Assembly (NCBI RefSeq): GCF_028746185.1
Contig: NZ_JAQIVH010000011.1
Span: forward strand, 1-64,000
Reading direction: 5' to 3'
From: Paenibacillus_E qinlingensis
GTDB lineage: Bacteria; Bacillota; Bacilli; Paenibacillales; NBRC-103111
Length of the DNA stretch: 64,000 nucleotides
A program made the translations under genes and the position numbers. This document shows positions 52,512 through 61,501 of the stretch, piece after piece. The notes under the pieces are model-generated. The model was given only the letters and a program-made list of their open reading frames with translations, was not told the DNA's origin and did not search any database. Every line of letters starts with the position of its first letter. Position 1 is the first letter of the stretch.

Positions 52512-54439
52512 TGAACACTGATATTGAACAAGTCGATGAGATTTTAAGAATTAAAGCATTTTCAAAAATCGGTGAAGTTTTCGAAGTAGAAGGTAAAAGA
52601 GTTCTTATCAAAGTTGATAATCAAAAAAATTTATCAAACCTTTTTTTTAATGGAGAGATATATAGAAATGTTGGTATTGGCAGTTATATAAAAGTAAAGA
52701 AAGATTTTATTTACTTGATTGGAAAAGTGAATAAAGAATTCATAAAAGAAAATATAAACAGTAAAATTGAAAACAAACAATTACAATACGATCGATTCGT
52801 TGAACTTTTAATAATTGGTTTTTTTGAAAACGGCTTATTTGTTAGAGGGATTAAAGAACTCCCATTTTTGTATAATGAAGCGTTTCTTATGTCAGAACAT
52901 GAAGTTAAAAAAATTTTTCAGTTGTCTAGCAAATATACAATTTCGATTGGTAAAGCATTATTTGAAGAAGTCAGTATTGAAGCAGGAATAACAAAACTAT
53001 TTGCTAGTCATATTGGGATATTTGGAAATACAGGTAGTGGGAAATCAAATACATTGGCACGGTTGTATCACAATTTATTAACTTGTGATGGTATAGATTT
53101 GAGTAATAGTAAGATAATTTTCTTGGATTTTAATGGTGAATATTCAAATGAAAACACTGTCATCAACGGGAAAACAAATATTATCCTATCTACCAGAACG
53201 CAGAAGGACAGACTTAAGATCAAAAAAGATTGGCTGGATGATGAGTTTTGGGGGATATTACTACAGGCAACTGAAAGAACTCAAAAACCCTTTATAAGAC
53301 GGACATTAAACTATCAAGAAACTTTATCCAAAAGCAGCAGGGATGAGACTCTTCAAAATATTGTTGAGGTAATATTAAGTTTGTTGAAGATTATCCTGAA
53401 CAATGGTGGAGTTTCTAATAAAGAGGTCGATACATTTAATCTCTTAAAGCAGTCGATTAAAGAATTTTTCTCAATTGGAAATGAAGATAATTGTAGTGAA
53501 ATTTTTCGTTATTATACTCTCCATAATGGCGCATTAAGTAGGTTTTATAATCCACAATTTGATATTGGCTATACTAACTATAGTGGTAAGATTTACTTTG
53601 GCGCTAATAATACAAATTCAGATTTAGAATTACAATCATTTAGAAATAAACTAATTGAATTAGTAAGGGATTATACTGGTGGTATCTCTGATTTGGGTTT
53701 GTTCGAACTTGCATTGGGACTTAGATTGGCAAAAGATGTCCTAAATAATATCGCACATTTTGAACATGTTTCTCCAATAATACATAGGTTTCAAAAAAGG
53801 AAACTTGAATTAGAGAAGTTATTTGAAATTGGTGATATTGCTTTCGACCAAAGTAATCCTGCCGTTTTAACTAGCATATCGTTAAAAGATGTGAATACAG
53901 AAATGAAAAAGTTAATCCCACTTCTAATTACAAAGAAAATTTACGATAGTCATAAAGAAAACCATAGTGAGAGCGTAATCACTAAGACACTGCATCTTGT
54001 TATTGATGAAGCTCATAATATACTATCTGATGAATCTTTTAGGGAGAGTGAGAGTTGGAAGGATTATAGGTTGGAAGTATTTGAGGAGATAATTAAAGAA
54101 GGTAGAAAGTTTGGTGTGTTTCTAACCCTATCAAGTCAAAGACCATCAGATATTTCTAACACGATTATTTCCCAGCTTCATAATGTATTTATTCACAGGC
54201 TAATAAATAATAATGATTTATTAACGATGAGCAAAACTATCTCCTTTTTGGACAAAACTTCTTTCGATTCTTTGTCTATTTTACCACCTGGAGCATGCGT
54301 TTTTACTGGTACAGCAACTGAAACACCTATTGTAGTCCAAATCCCATTATTAGATAAAAGTCTGCAGCCTATGAGCGAAACAGTCAATCTTGAAAGGTTA
54401 TGGGGGCTAGATAGTTCGCATCAAGCTCCATTGTGTTAG
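52511..54439 (+). CDS. HerA-like ATPase of a SIR2-HerA defence pair
   Basis: A 642-residue FtsK/HerA-superfamily ATPase (DUF87). An N-terminal HAS-barrel-like region (about 1-95) is followed by Walker A GNTGSGKSN (residues 172-180), Walker B HLVIDEAHN (about 495-503), a sensor-like LTLSSQRPSDISNTIISQLHNVF and an Arg-finger candidate in FIHRLINN. HerA-type ATPases form hexameric rings; with SIR2 they form an anti-phage complex known from several published systems. Start overlaps the SIR2 stop. AT-rich composition differs from the host flanks. Confidence 0.88.
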   Translation: MNTDIEQVDEILRIKAFSKIGEVFEVEGKRVLIKVDNQKNLSNLFFNGEIYRNVGIGSYIKVKKDFIYLIGKVNKEFIKENINSKIENKQLQYDRFVELLIIGFFENGLFVRGIKELPFLYNEAFLMSEHEVKKIFQLSSKYTISIGKALFEEVSIEAGITKLFASHIGIFGNTGSGKSNTLARLYHNLLTCDGIDLSNSKIIFLDFNGEYSNENTVINGKTNIILSTRTQKDRLKIKKDWLDDEFWGILLQATERTQKPFIRRTLNYQETLSKSSRDETLQNIVEVILSLLKIILNNGGVSNKEVDTFNLLKQSIKEFFSIGNEDNCSEIFRYYTLHNGALSRFYNPQFDIGYTNYSGKIYFGANNTNSDLELQSFRNKLIELVRDYTGGISDLGLFELALGLRLAKDVLNNIAHFEHVSPIIHRFQKRKLELEKLFEIGDIAFDQSNPAVLTSISLKDVNTEMKKLIPLLITKKIYDSHKENHSESVITKTLHLVIDEAHNILSDESFRESESWKDYRLEVFEEIIKEGRKFGVFLTLSSQRPSDISNTIISQLHNVFIHRLINNNDLLTMSKTISFLDKTSFDSLSILPPGACVFTGTATETPIVVQIPLLDKSLQPMSETVNLERLWGLDSSHQAPLC

Positions 54440-54693
54440 AGAGTCATGGAAAAATGGTGTTAATAACAAACAGGGAATTTGGCTCATTCTCTCTGGTCAT
54501 GGTGGCTGCACACGACTTTGTTTTCTACAAAAAGAGCAAAGATGACAGCCAAGTGGGCACGTATCCCTTGGGATGTGCTGGAGAAGATTTCCGTACGTAT
54601 CGTATATTTACATCCAAACCACCAACTACCATCGAGTTATTCGGATTAAGGAGTAATTTGATATCTGCTCGGATAGTGAAAATTCAAAACTAA
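54433..54693 (+). CDS. Hypothetical small protein after the HerA gene
   Basis: A frame of 86 residues overlapping the HerA stop by seven bases, or about 79 residues from the internal ATG at 54454. It contains VMVAAHDFVFYKKSKDDSQ and IFTSKPPTTIELFGLR, with a beta-rich look. No family recognised, weak ribosome binding site. It may be a truncated third gene of the defence operon or an unrelated relic. Confidence 0.4.
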   Translation: MLESHGKMVLITNREFGSFSLVMVAAHDFVFYKKSKDDSQVGTYPLGCAGEDFRTYRIFTSKPPTTIELFGLRSNLISARIVKIQN

Positions 54694-54766
54694 TTACCTT
54701 ACTGAATTAATATTTACTTACCAATCTGCAGATGATATAATAATTGCAATAATAAAGTATGACTTA

Positions 54767-54800
54767 AAAGGTCCAGAGTTAGTAGCTCGGGCCTTTTTTG
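54767..54800 (+). terminator. Terminator before the element-borne topB
   Basis: AAAGGTCC (54767-54774) pairs with GGGCCTTT (54789-54796) with one G-T pair, followed by TTTTT. A TATAAT (54736-54741) lies before it, so topB transcription from there would have to pass this hairpin. Confidence 0.65.
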
Positions 54801-54857
54801 TTTGCAGTTTTCGTTCTCAACTTTGAGTAGATATATTAATTAAGGAGCGATAATCTG

Positions 54858-57158
54858 TTGAAGACATTAATTATTGCGGAAAAACCGGATATGGGACGAA
54901 ATATAGCTGCCGCAATAGATCCTAAAGCAAAAAATAACCGTTCTTATTTAGAAGGCGAACAGTATATTATTACTTGGGCAATTGGGCATTTAATTGGATT
55001 AGCTGAACCAGATGCATATGATGATAAGTACAAGAAGTGGAACATAAACGATTTACCTATTATTCCCGATAATTTTAAGTTAGTTCCCAATAAAAATACA
55101 GTTGATCAACTTAAAGTTATTGCTGATTTAGCTAAACGGTGCAATTTGGTAGTCAACTCTTGCGATGCCGGAAGAGAAGGCCAGTACATCTTTTCGCTAG
55201 TCCAGAGATATCTAATGTTAAGTCAACCAGTTAAACGATTATGGATTTCTGATTTAACTCCAGAAACAATTAGAAAAGGATTTTCGGAGCTTAAAGATGG
55301 TTCTGAATATGAAAACTTAACAAAAGCTGCAACTGCCCGAAGTGAAGCAGATTGGCTGATTGGCATGAATGGTTCGAGAGCTTTTACGACTAAGCATAAT
55401 GTATTGCTCTCTGTTGGCCGCGTACAAACACCGGTGCTTGCTCTAATTTATGACCGTCAGAAACAAATTGAGGCATTTTCATCGCTCAAATTTTATGAAC
55501 TTGAGGGTTATTTCACTCAAGAGGATATTTCGTATAGAGGCATGTGGCAAGGCGAACGATTTACTGACGGAGAAAAAGCAAATTCGATTGCTACCAAAGT
55601 CAAGGGAAAGCCAGCAAGAATTAATTCCTATGAAGTTAAGGAAACAAAGGAATTTCCATTTAAGTTGTATGATTTGACTTTGTTGCAACGAGAAGCAAAT
55701 GGGAAATATGCCTTTTCAGCTAAGAAGACATTGGACCTTGCGCAAGCTTTATATGAAAAGCATAAAGTAATATCCTACCCAAGAACAAATTCGAACTATG
55801 TAACCGAGCAAAATATCCCGGACATGCATAAGTCTTTAAATGCCTTACAAGGCACGGCATACCATGAGCTTGTTCAAGGTGCTAATCGTAATCTTGTTAA
55901 TATTAATAATAAATTTATTTGTAATCCATCAAAGGTCGAAGATCACCATGCAATATTACCAACCAATAAAAAGGCTACATCACTTAATCCAGATGAACAG
56001 AAACTTTATGATCTAATTGTGAGACGTTTTTTGTCGCAATTCTATCCACCTGCATTCTATAAGGTACACACAGTGTTGACAGAAGTTGAGAACGAAATAT
56101 TTAAGACAACTGTTAAAGAGCTACTCTCGCTAGGGTGGAAAGTTATTTATGCAGATCAAAAGAAGGAAAAGGCAAAGAATCAAAAAGGGAAAGAAAAAGA
56201 TGAGGAAGAGGATGAAGAAGTAGAAGTTAGTGAGCCATTTTCAGTCAATGCTCAGGGGGAAGTCCAATGTTCGGATGCGATAGTTAAAGAGAAAGACACC
56301 CAACCTCCTAAGCATTTTAATGAAGGTACATTGCTGAAGGCGATGGAAAGTGCCGGTAAACAAATTGAAGATGATGAGCTTCGCGATGCAATGAAAGACT
56401 CTGGCCTTGGAACGCCAGCAACTCGTGCAGCTACAATCGAGAGGCTGAAAAATGTAGGATATGTGGAGATGCAGGGGAAAAAAATTCAAATTACTCAGAA
56501 GGGTCGGACCGCAATTGAATTGATTCGGGGTGCAGGAATTGAACTCTTGACCTCCCCTGAAATGACAGGACAATGGGAACGTAGACTAAATGAGATTTCT
56601 CGTGGAACTGCATCAAATGATCAATTCATGGAGAACGTGAAGAAATTTGCCACTAGAATTGTCGAAAAAGTTAGAGTGCAATCTCGCGCATCTAAAACCT
56701 CATTTGAGAGCGAGACCCTAACTAAGGTAGCTACTACTAAAGGACGAAGTAAAATTACTAAGCAAAGTTCAGACACAAAAAGCCCAAATGATAAAAGTGT
56801 TTCAAACGAGACCAGTCGTCGTTCGACTGCCAAAAAGTCTAAATCACTTGAAGAAACTACTTCCGAGTCTTCTAATGCATCACCAAGTATAATTGCCAGA
56901 TGCCCACGGAAGGGTTGCAACGGTTTAATATTCATGGGCCGCAAGGGTTATGGATGTTCTAAATATAAGGAAGGTTGTAAATTTGTTATCTGGAAAGAAA
57001 ACTTCGGACGTATTTTGACAGATGCTCAGGTTAAATCTTTAATTGAAAAAGGTAAAACTGGCAAACTAAAGCTTGAACGAGAGGATGGATCCTCAGTTGA
57101 TGCACGTTTAATAATCGTGAATGCGGAGGCTGGTGAGCCGACTCTTAAAATTGAATAA
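54858..57158 (+). CDS. topB: DNA topoisomerase III, complete element-borne copy
   Basis: A full 766-residue type IA topoisomerase. TOPRIM runs from AEKPDMGRN (metal Glu8) to CDAGREGQYIF (residues about 102-112); the strand-cleaving tyrosine is in ISYPRTNSN (Tyr about 307). An acidic insert (KEKDEEEDEEVEV near 440) is followed by the GTPATRAATIERL motif, and the C-terminus has a zinc-ribbon-like CPRKGCNGLIFMGRKGYGCSKYK. It decatenates and unlinks DNA. TTG start behind AAGGAGCG, like the interrupted host gene. Codon use is more AT-rich than the host 3' part. It should replace the function lost by insertion. Confidence 0.95.
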   Translation: MKTLIIAEKPDMGRNIAAAIDPKAKNNRSYLEGEQYIITWAIGHLIGLAEPDAYDDKYKKWNINDLPIIPDNFKLVPNKNTVDQLKVIADLAKRCNLVVNSCDAGREGQYIFSLVQRYLMLSQPVKRLWISDLTPETIRKGFSELKDGSEYENLTKAATARSEADWLIGMNGSRAFTTKHNVLLSVGRVQTPVLALIYDRQKQIEAFSSLKFYELEGYFTQEDISYRGMWQGERFTDGEKANSIATKVKGKPARINSYEVKETKEFPFKLYDLTLLQREANGKYAFSAKKTLDLAQALYEKHKVISYPRTNSNYVTEQNIPDMHKSLNALQGTAYHELVQGANRNLVNINNKFICNPSKVEDHHAILPTNKKATSLNPDEQKLYDLIVRRFLSQFYPPAFYKVHTVLTEVENEIFKTTVKELLSLGWKVIYADQKKEKAKNQKGKEKDEEEDEEVEVSEPFSVNAQGEVQCSDAIVKEKDTQPPKHFNEGTLLKAMESAGKQIEDDELRDAMKDSGLGTPATRAATIERLKNVGYVEMQGKKIQITQKGRTAIELIRGAGIELLTSPEMTGQWERRLNEISRGTASNDQFMENVKKFATRIVEKVRVQSRASKTSFESETLTKVATTKGRSKITKQSSDTKSPNDKSVSNETSRRSTAKKSKSLEETTSESSNASPSIIARCPRKGCNGLIFMGRKGYGCSKYKEGCKFVIWKENFGRILTDAQVKSLIEKGKTGKLKLEREDGSSVDARLIIVNAEAGEPTLKIE

Positions 57159-57517
57159 GGGTATATTAAATATTGTTAATTTAAGTGACATAAATTGTTT
57201 TGTTCCAACAAAGGATGATGTATTTATTATTGTTAGTTCGGGGTTTATGATAGGTTATTATTTAATAAAATGAAATTTGTCTTGAAAACCTAGATAAGTA
57301 AAGAGCAATTAAAAGATATTGTTTTGATTCTTCTTGAATCAAATGCAAATCTTTAGTTGTTCTTTATTTTTTTTGAATTAGCATTTATTACAGACATGAT
57401 TTAAAATAAAATTTAAAAGTCTAAAAAAATGCTTGGAAATTGTTTTGATGTATAAATATTCATACTGATGAATATTAAATTTAAAATATTAAATTTTAAT
57501 TTATTGAAAACGTGTAG

Positions 57518-57624
57518 TTTCGATGAAAATACTTATGCGCGAGTGAATACGTTGAATTTATTTTAAGTGAATATTACTGGTAGAGTGCGCGGTATCGGCA
57601 ATTTCGATGAAAAATGCATATGCG
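57518..57624. repeat. Subterminal direct repeats near the right end
   Basis: TTTCGATGAAAATACTTATGCG (57518-57539) and a matching copy at 57602-57624, 84 bp apart, the second ending one base before the right terminal repeat. They may be recombinase arm sites. The stretch 57159-57517 is very AT-rich and holds no gene that I can see. Confidence 0.6.
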
Positions 57625-57625
57625 A

Positions 57626-57637
57626 ACTTTCCATTTG
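57626..57637 (-). repeat. Right terminal inverted repeat
   Basis: ACTTTCCATTTG; its complement CAAATGGAAAGT matches the left repeat except at one position. Confidence 0.8.
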
Positions 57638-57641
57638 TGAG

Positions 57642-59570
57642 TACATTTTCTCCCTTATACAGCGGCATCTGGGGCTCAATCAGCCCGTTAAGCGGCTTTG
57701 GATTTCCGATTTAACGTCGGAAACGATACGCAATGGGTTCGCCACATTAAAGGATGGCGCCGAGTATGAGAACTTGACGCGCGCCGCGCGTTCTCGCAGT
57801 GAAGCGGATTGGCTAATTGGTATGAACGGATCACGTGCCTTTACGACGAAACATAATGTGTTACTATCGGTGGGACGTGTTCAAACGCCGGTGCTTGCAC
57901 TGATTTATGATCGCCAAAAGCAAATCGAAGCATTTTCCTCCCTTAAATTTTACGAGTTGGAGGGACACTTCGCGCAAGGCGAAACTCCTTACCGAGGCAT
58001 GTGGCAGGGTGAACGTTTTACGGATGGTGAGAAGGCGGCAGCACTTGCTGCAAAGGTAAAAGGGAAGCCCGCACGGATTCAGTCCTATGAGGTAAAAGAA
58101 ACCAAAGAATTCCCATTTAAATTATATGATTTGACCTTGCTCCAACGTGAGGCGAATGGAAAATATGCTTTTTCGGCGAAGAAAACCTTGGATACGGCGC
58201 AAGCGTTGTATGAGAAGCACAAGGTTATTTCTTACCCAAGAACGAATTCCAACTATGTGACAGAGCAAAACATTCCGGACATGCACAAGGCGCTAAACGC
58301 TTTGCAAGGAACGGCTTATCATGACCTTGTACAAGGCGCGAATCGCAATCTTGTTCATATTAATAATAAATTTATTTGTAATCCAACCAAGGTTGAGGAT
58401 CACCATGCCATTTTGCCTACGAATAAGAAAGCTTCAGGTCTAAGTCCGGATGAACAGAAATTGTACGATCTCATTGTCAGACGATTTCTTTCTCAGTTTT
58501 ACCCGCCTGCTGCCTACAAAGTACACACCGTTATGACGGAAGTGGAACAAGAGCTTTTCAAGACAACCGTTAAAGAATTGTTGTCGCTAGGCTGGAAGGT
58601 TATTTACGCTGATCAGAAGAAAGAAAAGGCAAAGGCGACCAAAGGAAAAGACAAGGAAGACACGGAAGACGAAGAAGAGGTCGAAGTCAACGAGCCGTTC
58701 TCCATCGATGCGAATGGGGATGTGGCGTGTACAGATGCGATTGTGAAAGAGAAAGACACACAGCCACCTAAGCATTTTAACGAAGGCACCTTGCTGAAGG
58801 CGATGGAGAGCGCAGGGAAGCAGATTGAGGATGAAGAGCTCCGCGATGCGATGAAAGACTCCGGGCTTGGCACACCTGCGACGCGGGCAGCAACCATCGA
58901 ACGCTTGAAGAAGGTTGGCTATATCGACATGCAGGGCAAGAAAATCATTTTGACCCAGAAGGGCAGGATGGTCGTTGAATTGATTCGCGGAGCGGGCATT
59001 GAACTGTTGACGTCACCTGAGATGACAGGGCAATGGGAGCGCAGATTGAACGAAATTTCCCGTGGTACCGCCTCGGATGACCAGTTTATGCACAATGTGA
59101 AGCGATTTGCAACGCTGATTGTTGATAAGGTACGCAAGCAAGCTAGAGCTTCGAAAACGGATTTCGAAGGCGAGAATGCACCAGAAGCAACTGGTAAACG
59201 TGGCTCAGCTTCAACGAAGACAGCGGCACGTGGGGAGGGTGCATCGAAAGCCCCTGCGAAGAAGCGAGTAACAGCTGCTAAACCGGCAGGGGACGGCGCG
59301 AGTACGTTCATTGCAACCTGTCCTAGACCTGGCTGCGGCGGCTCCCTCTTTATGGGGCGAAAAGGCTATGGCTGTTCGCATTATAAGGAAGGCTGCTCCT
59401 TCGTTATTTGGAAGGAAAGCTTCGGTCGAAGCTTAACGGACACACAAGTACAAGCGCTTGTTCAAAAAGGGAAAACAACAAAGCTGAAGCTTGTTTTAGC
59501 AGATGGTACAGAAACAGATGGGAAGATTGTGTTGAAGGACGTTGCTACGGGTGCACTTGGTACGGAATGA
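57642..59570 (+). pseudogene. topB: topB 3' fragment (from codon 110), separated from its start
   Basis: About 642 codons of host topoisomerase III, resuming at YIFSLIQRHLGLNQPVKRLW, exactly where the 5' fragment stops. The catalytic Tyr in ISYPRTNSN and the C-terminal zinc ribbon CPRPGCGGSLFMGRKGYGC are intact, but the TOPRIM domain is missing, so the fragment cannot cut and rejoin DNA. No stops or frameshifts are seen over 1.9 kb, so the break is recent. The frame is also open upstream through the element end to a GTG at 57567, which could give a truncated protein, but no ribosome binding site is evident. It is more GC-rich than the element copy. Confidence 0.95.
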
Positions 59571-59590
59571 ACACATGGGGGATCTAAGTT

Positions 59591-60286
59591 GTGAAGCGAT
59601 TATCGAACGATTGGTTGACGGTATTGGCAGAAGAATTTCAAGCACCTTACTTTAAGGCGCTACAACAGTTTCTGCAGGAAGAGTATGCGCAGCAAACGAT
59701 CTATCCACCGGAGGATGAAGTGTTTCGTGCGCTGGAATGGACGTCCTTTGCGGATACGAAGGTTGTGATACTGGGACAAGATCCTTATCATGGAAGCGGT
59801 CAAGCTCATGGGCTTAGTTTCTCTGTGAAACCAGGGATTGCAATCCCTCCTTCGCTAAGGAATATATACAAAGAACTAGCGTCAGATCTCCACTGTGCCG
59901 TGCCTGATCATGGTTGTTTGAAAGCATGGGCAGAACAAGGCGTTCTGTTGTTGAATACGGTATTAACCGTTCGTGAGGCGCTGCCTAACTCGCATAAGGG
60001 AATGGGATGGGAAAGATTCACGGATAGGATCATACAAGCGTTGAGTGCACGTGAAAAGCCTGTCATTTTCCTGCTTTGGGGAAGTCACGCTCAGGCCAAA
60101 CAAACTTTGATCGACACCACTCGACATGTAATCATCACATCGGCTCATCCAAGCCCGCTATCGGCATATCGAGGATTTTTTGGGAGCAAGCCTTTTTCTA
60201 ACATCAATACCGTGCTGAATCGACTTGAAATGACAGGGATCGACTGGGAAATCACGAATAGTAGACATAACGAAAACCATGAATGA
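59591..60286 (+). CDS. ung: Uracil-DNA glycosylase
   Basis: A 231-residue family 1 UDG that removes uracil from DNA. Water-activating GQDPYHGSGQAHGLSFS (about residues 62-78), LLLNTVLTVREALPNSH (uracil-binding), FLLWGSHAQ and the minor-groove loop HPSPLSAYRGFFGSKPF are all present and in normal order. GTG start behind GGGGGATC. It follows topB by 20 bp, so before the insertion the two were probably one operon; it now depends on read-through from the right end or an own promoter. Confidence 0.96.
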   Translation: MKRLSNDWLTVLAEEFQAPYFKALQQFLQEEYAQQTIYPPEDEVFRALEWTSFADTKVVILGQDPYHGSGQAHGLSFSVKPGIAIPPSLRNIYKELASDLHCAVPDHGCLKAWAEQGVLLLNTVLTVREALPNSHKGMGWERFTDRIIQALSAREKPVIFLLWGSHAQAKQTLIDTTRHVIITSAHPSPLSAYRGFFGSKPFSNINTVLNRLEMTGIDWEITNSRHNENHE

Positions 60287-60306
60287 CATCATTCATGGTT
60301 TTTTGC
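60273..60306 (+). terminator. Terminator after ung
   Basis: AAAACCATGAAT (60273-60284) pairs perfectly with ATTCATGGTTTT (60291-60302), followed by TT. Its left arm overlaps the end of ung. Confidence 0.85.
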
Positions 60307-60377
60307 ATTTCTATAGACCTAAACCGACACTCTGAGACGAATAGTATATATAGACTATGTAAAGATTGCCTGCCATT

Positions 60378-61310
60378 CTATAGAATAGGTTGCACATAAG
60401 TAATTGGCAAGTGGAGCTCGCAAGGCTTACCTGTTTCGTAGGAACGATTCCCAAGGACATCACGGAAGGTGTCGTAATCAGCCGCGGTACCCCGTTGTAA
60501 GACTTGGATCGCTGCTTCGAGCACAAGTTTTGCATCACTCATTGCGGTGTCCAATAACTCCCATACACTATAGGTATAAGTTTCATTGCTATCCGTTGGA
60601 CAGTTCCAAGTCGTCTTGGCTTCGTTAAAATAATCGCGAGGAGCGGGATGCTTCGTATAAACCAACGGTGAGATTTGACCAAATGTCAATACTCGTTTGA
60701 TTCCTCGTGGATCATGAAATAACCGTTGTGCTCGGATCATGTCATAGTAGGCGGCGTCCCAATCGGAATCCTGCATGTGCGAGGCGATATCTGGGTAATG
60801 GATTGCGGTTGCCGCGGTGAGAGCCGGTACGATGCCTAAGGGGAACTTATCACCTACATATATTTCTTTCCATACTGGTGTTTTCCAAGTTTGAATATCT
60901 CGCTCATGCTTGGCGTAAATGGTATCCATGATGATTTCAAATCGTTGATGATCCCATTTCTTGAAACCAGATTTATAGAACACATAAGGATGTAAATTGC
61001 GATCTAAAATATGGTGTGTCAGAAAACCGAGAACATAGAGAACCGCAGGGTTGTACAGACCGCGTCCTTGCACCTGTCGAACTAGTTCAAGTAAAAAGGG
61101 TCCACAGGCATCTTTGTGCATGAGACTACCAAGTGCATTTAATTTCTTGTCTTTTTGCCAAGGTAGAAAGTTGTGGTAAAAAAGAAAATCAGGTCCTTGG
61201 CAACCAAGTGAAAAAATGTGCCGCTGCTGTTTATCGTTTAGAACCGAAGTATGACCTAGTTCGTTCATAACTTTTTGTCCGAAGATTAAATGAGTCCAAA
61301 TATTGGGCAA
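60378..61310 (-). CDS. Zinc-dependent phospholipase C family protein
   Basis: A 310-residue protein with the zinc-dependent PLC fold (PF00882). MPNIWTHLIFGQKVM (N-terminal Trp/His), GCQGPDFLFYHNFLP (Asp ligand, about residues 33-47), MHKDACGPFLLEL, and YVLGFLTHHILDRNLHPYVFYK with the His-His-x-x-Asp-x-x-x-His cluster (about 91-112) supply the metal site. No signal peptide, so unlike secreted toxins it is probably a cytoplasmic homologue of unknown substrate. The upstream sequence has AGGAGGATG at a good distance. Convergent with ung. Confidence 0.85.
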   Translation of the reverse strand: MPNIWTHLIFGQKVMNELGHTSVLNDKQQRHIFSLGCQGPDFLFYHNFLPWQKDKKLNALGSLMHKDACGPFLLELVRQVQGRGLYNPAVLYVLGFLTHHILDRNLHPYVFYKSGFKKWDHQRFEIIMDTIYAKHERDIQTWKTPVWKEIYVGDKFPLGIVPALTAATAIHYPDIASHMQDSDWDAAYYDMIRAQRLFHDPRGIKRVLTFGQISPLVYTKHPAPRDYFNEAKTTWNCPTDSNETYTYSVWELLDTAMSDAKLVLEAAIQVLQRGTAADYDTFRDVLGNRSYETGKPCELHLPITYVQPIL

Positions 61311-61501
61311 GGGAGCATCCTCCTACAACTTGAGATGAAGAATATTGAACCTTTCCATTCTATCATAATGACGGAAACCAAGGGCATATTTCGTGAACAA
61401 TTTCTATCCATAAGGCTCTAAGTGCAGGATTGTTAATGGCATTGTCGAATCTATCAAACGGTGAGGATCACCATCTAAGCATGTACCCTGGGGGAAAATA
61501 T

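Larger units (their letters stand above)
16124..57637. mobile_element. 41.5-kb integrative element inserted in topB
   Basis: The ends are set by three agreeing signals: the exact points where topB coding breaks off (after 16123) and resumes (57642), a 12-bp imperfect inverted repeat at the tips, and a recombinase operon directly inside the left end. Cargo covers regulation, spore-associated proteins, DNA repair, defence-like genes and a full replacement topB at the right end. Four bases (TGAG, 57638-57641) lie between the right repeat and resumed topB sequence; their origin cannot be assigned without an empty site. The layout recalls Tn554-type elements, which also use tyrosine recombinases at a fixed gene target, but this element is far larger. 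Confidence 0.88.

Noticed and set aside
54858..59570. Assembly duplication of topB
   Set aside because: The two copies differ in many protein residues and in base composition, and the insert ends carry inverted repeats, so this is a real second gene.
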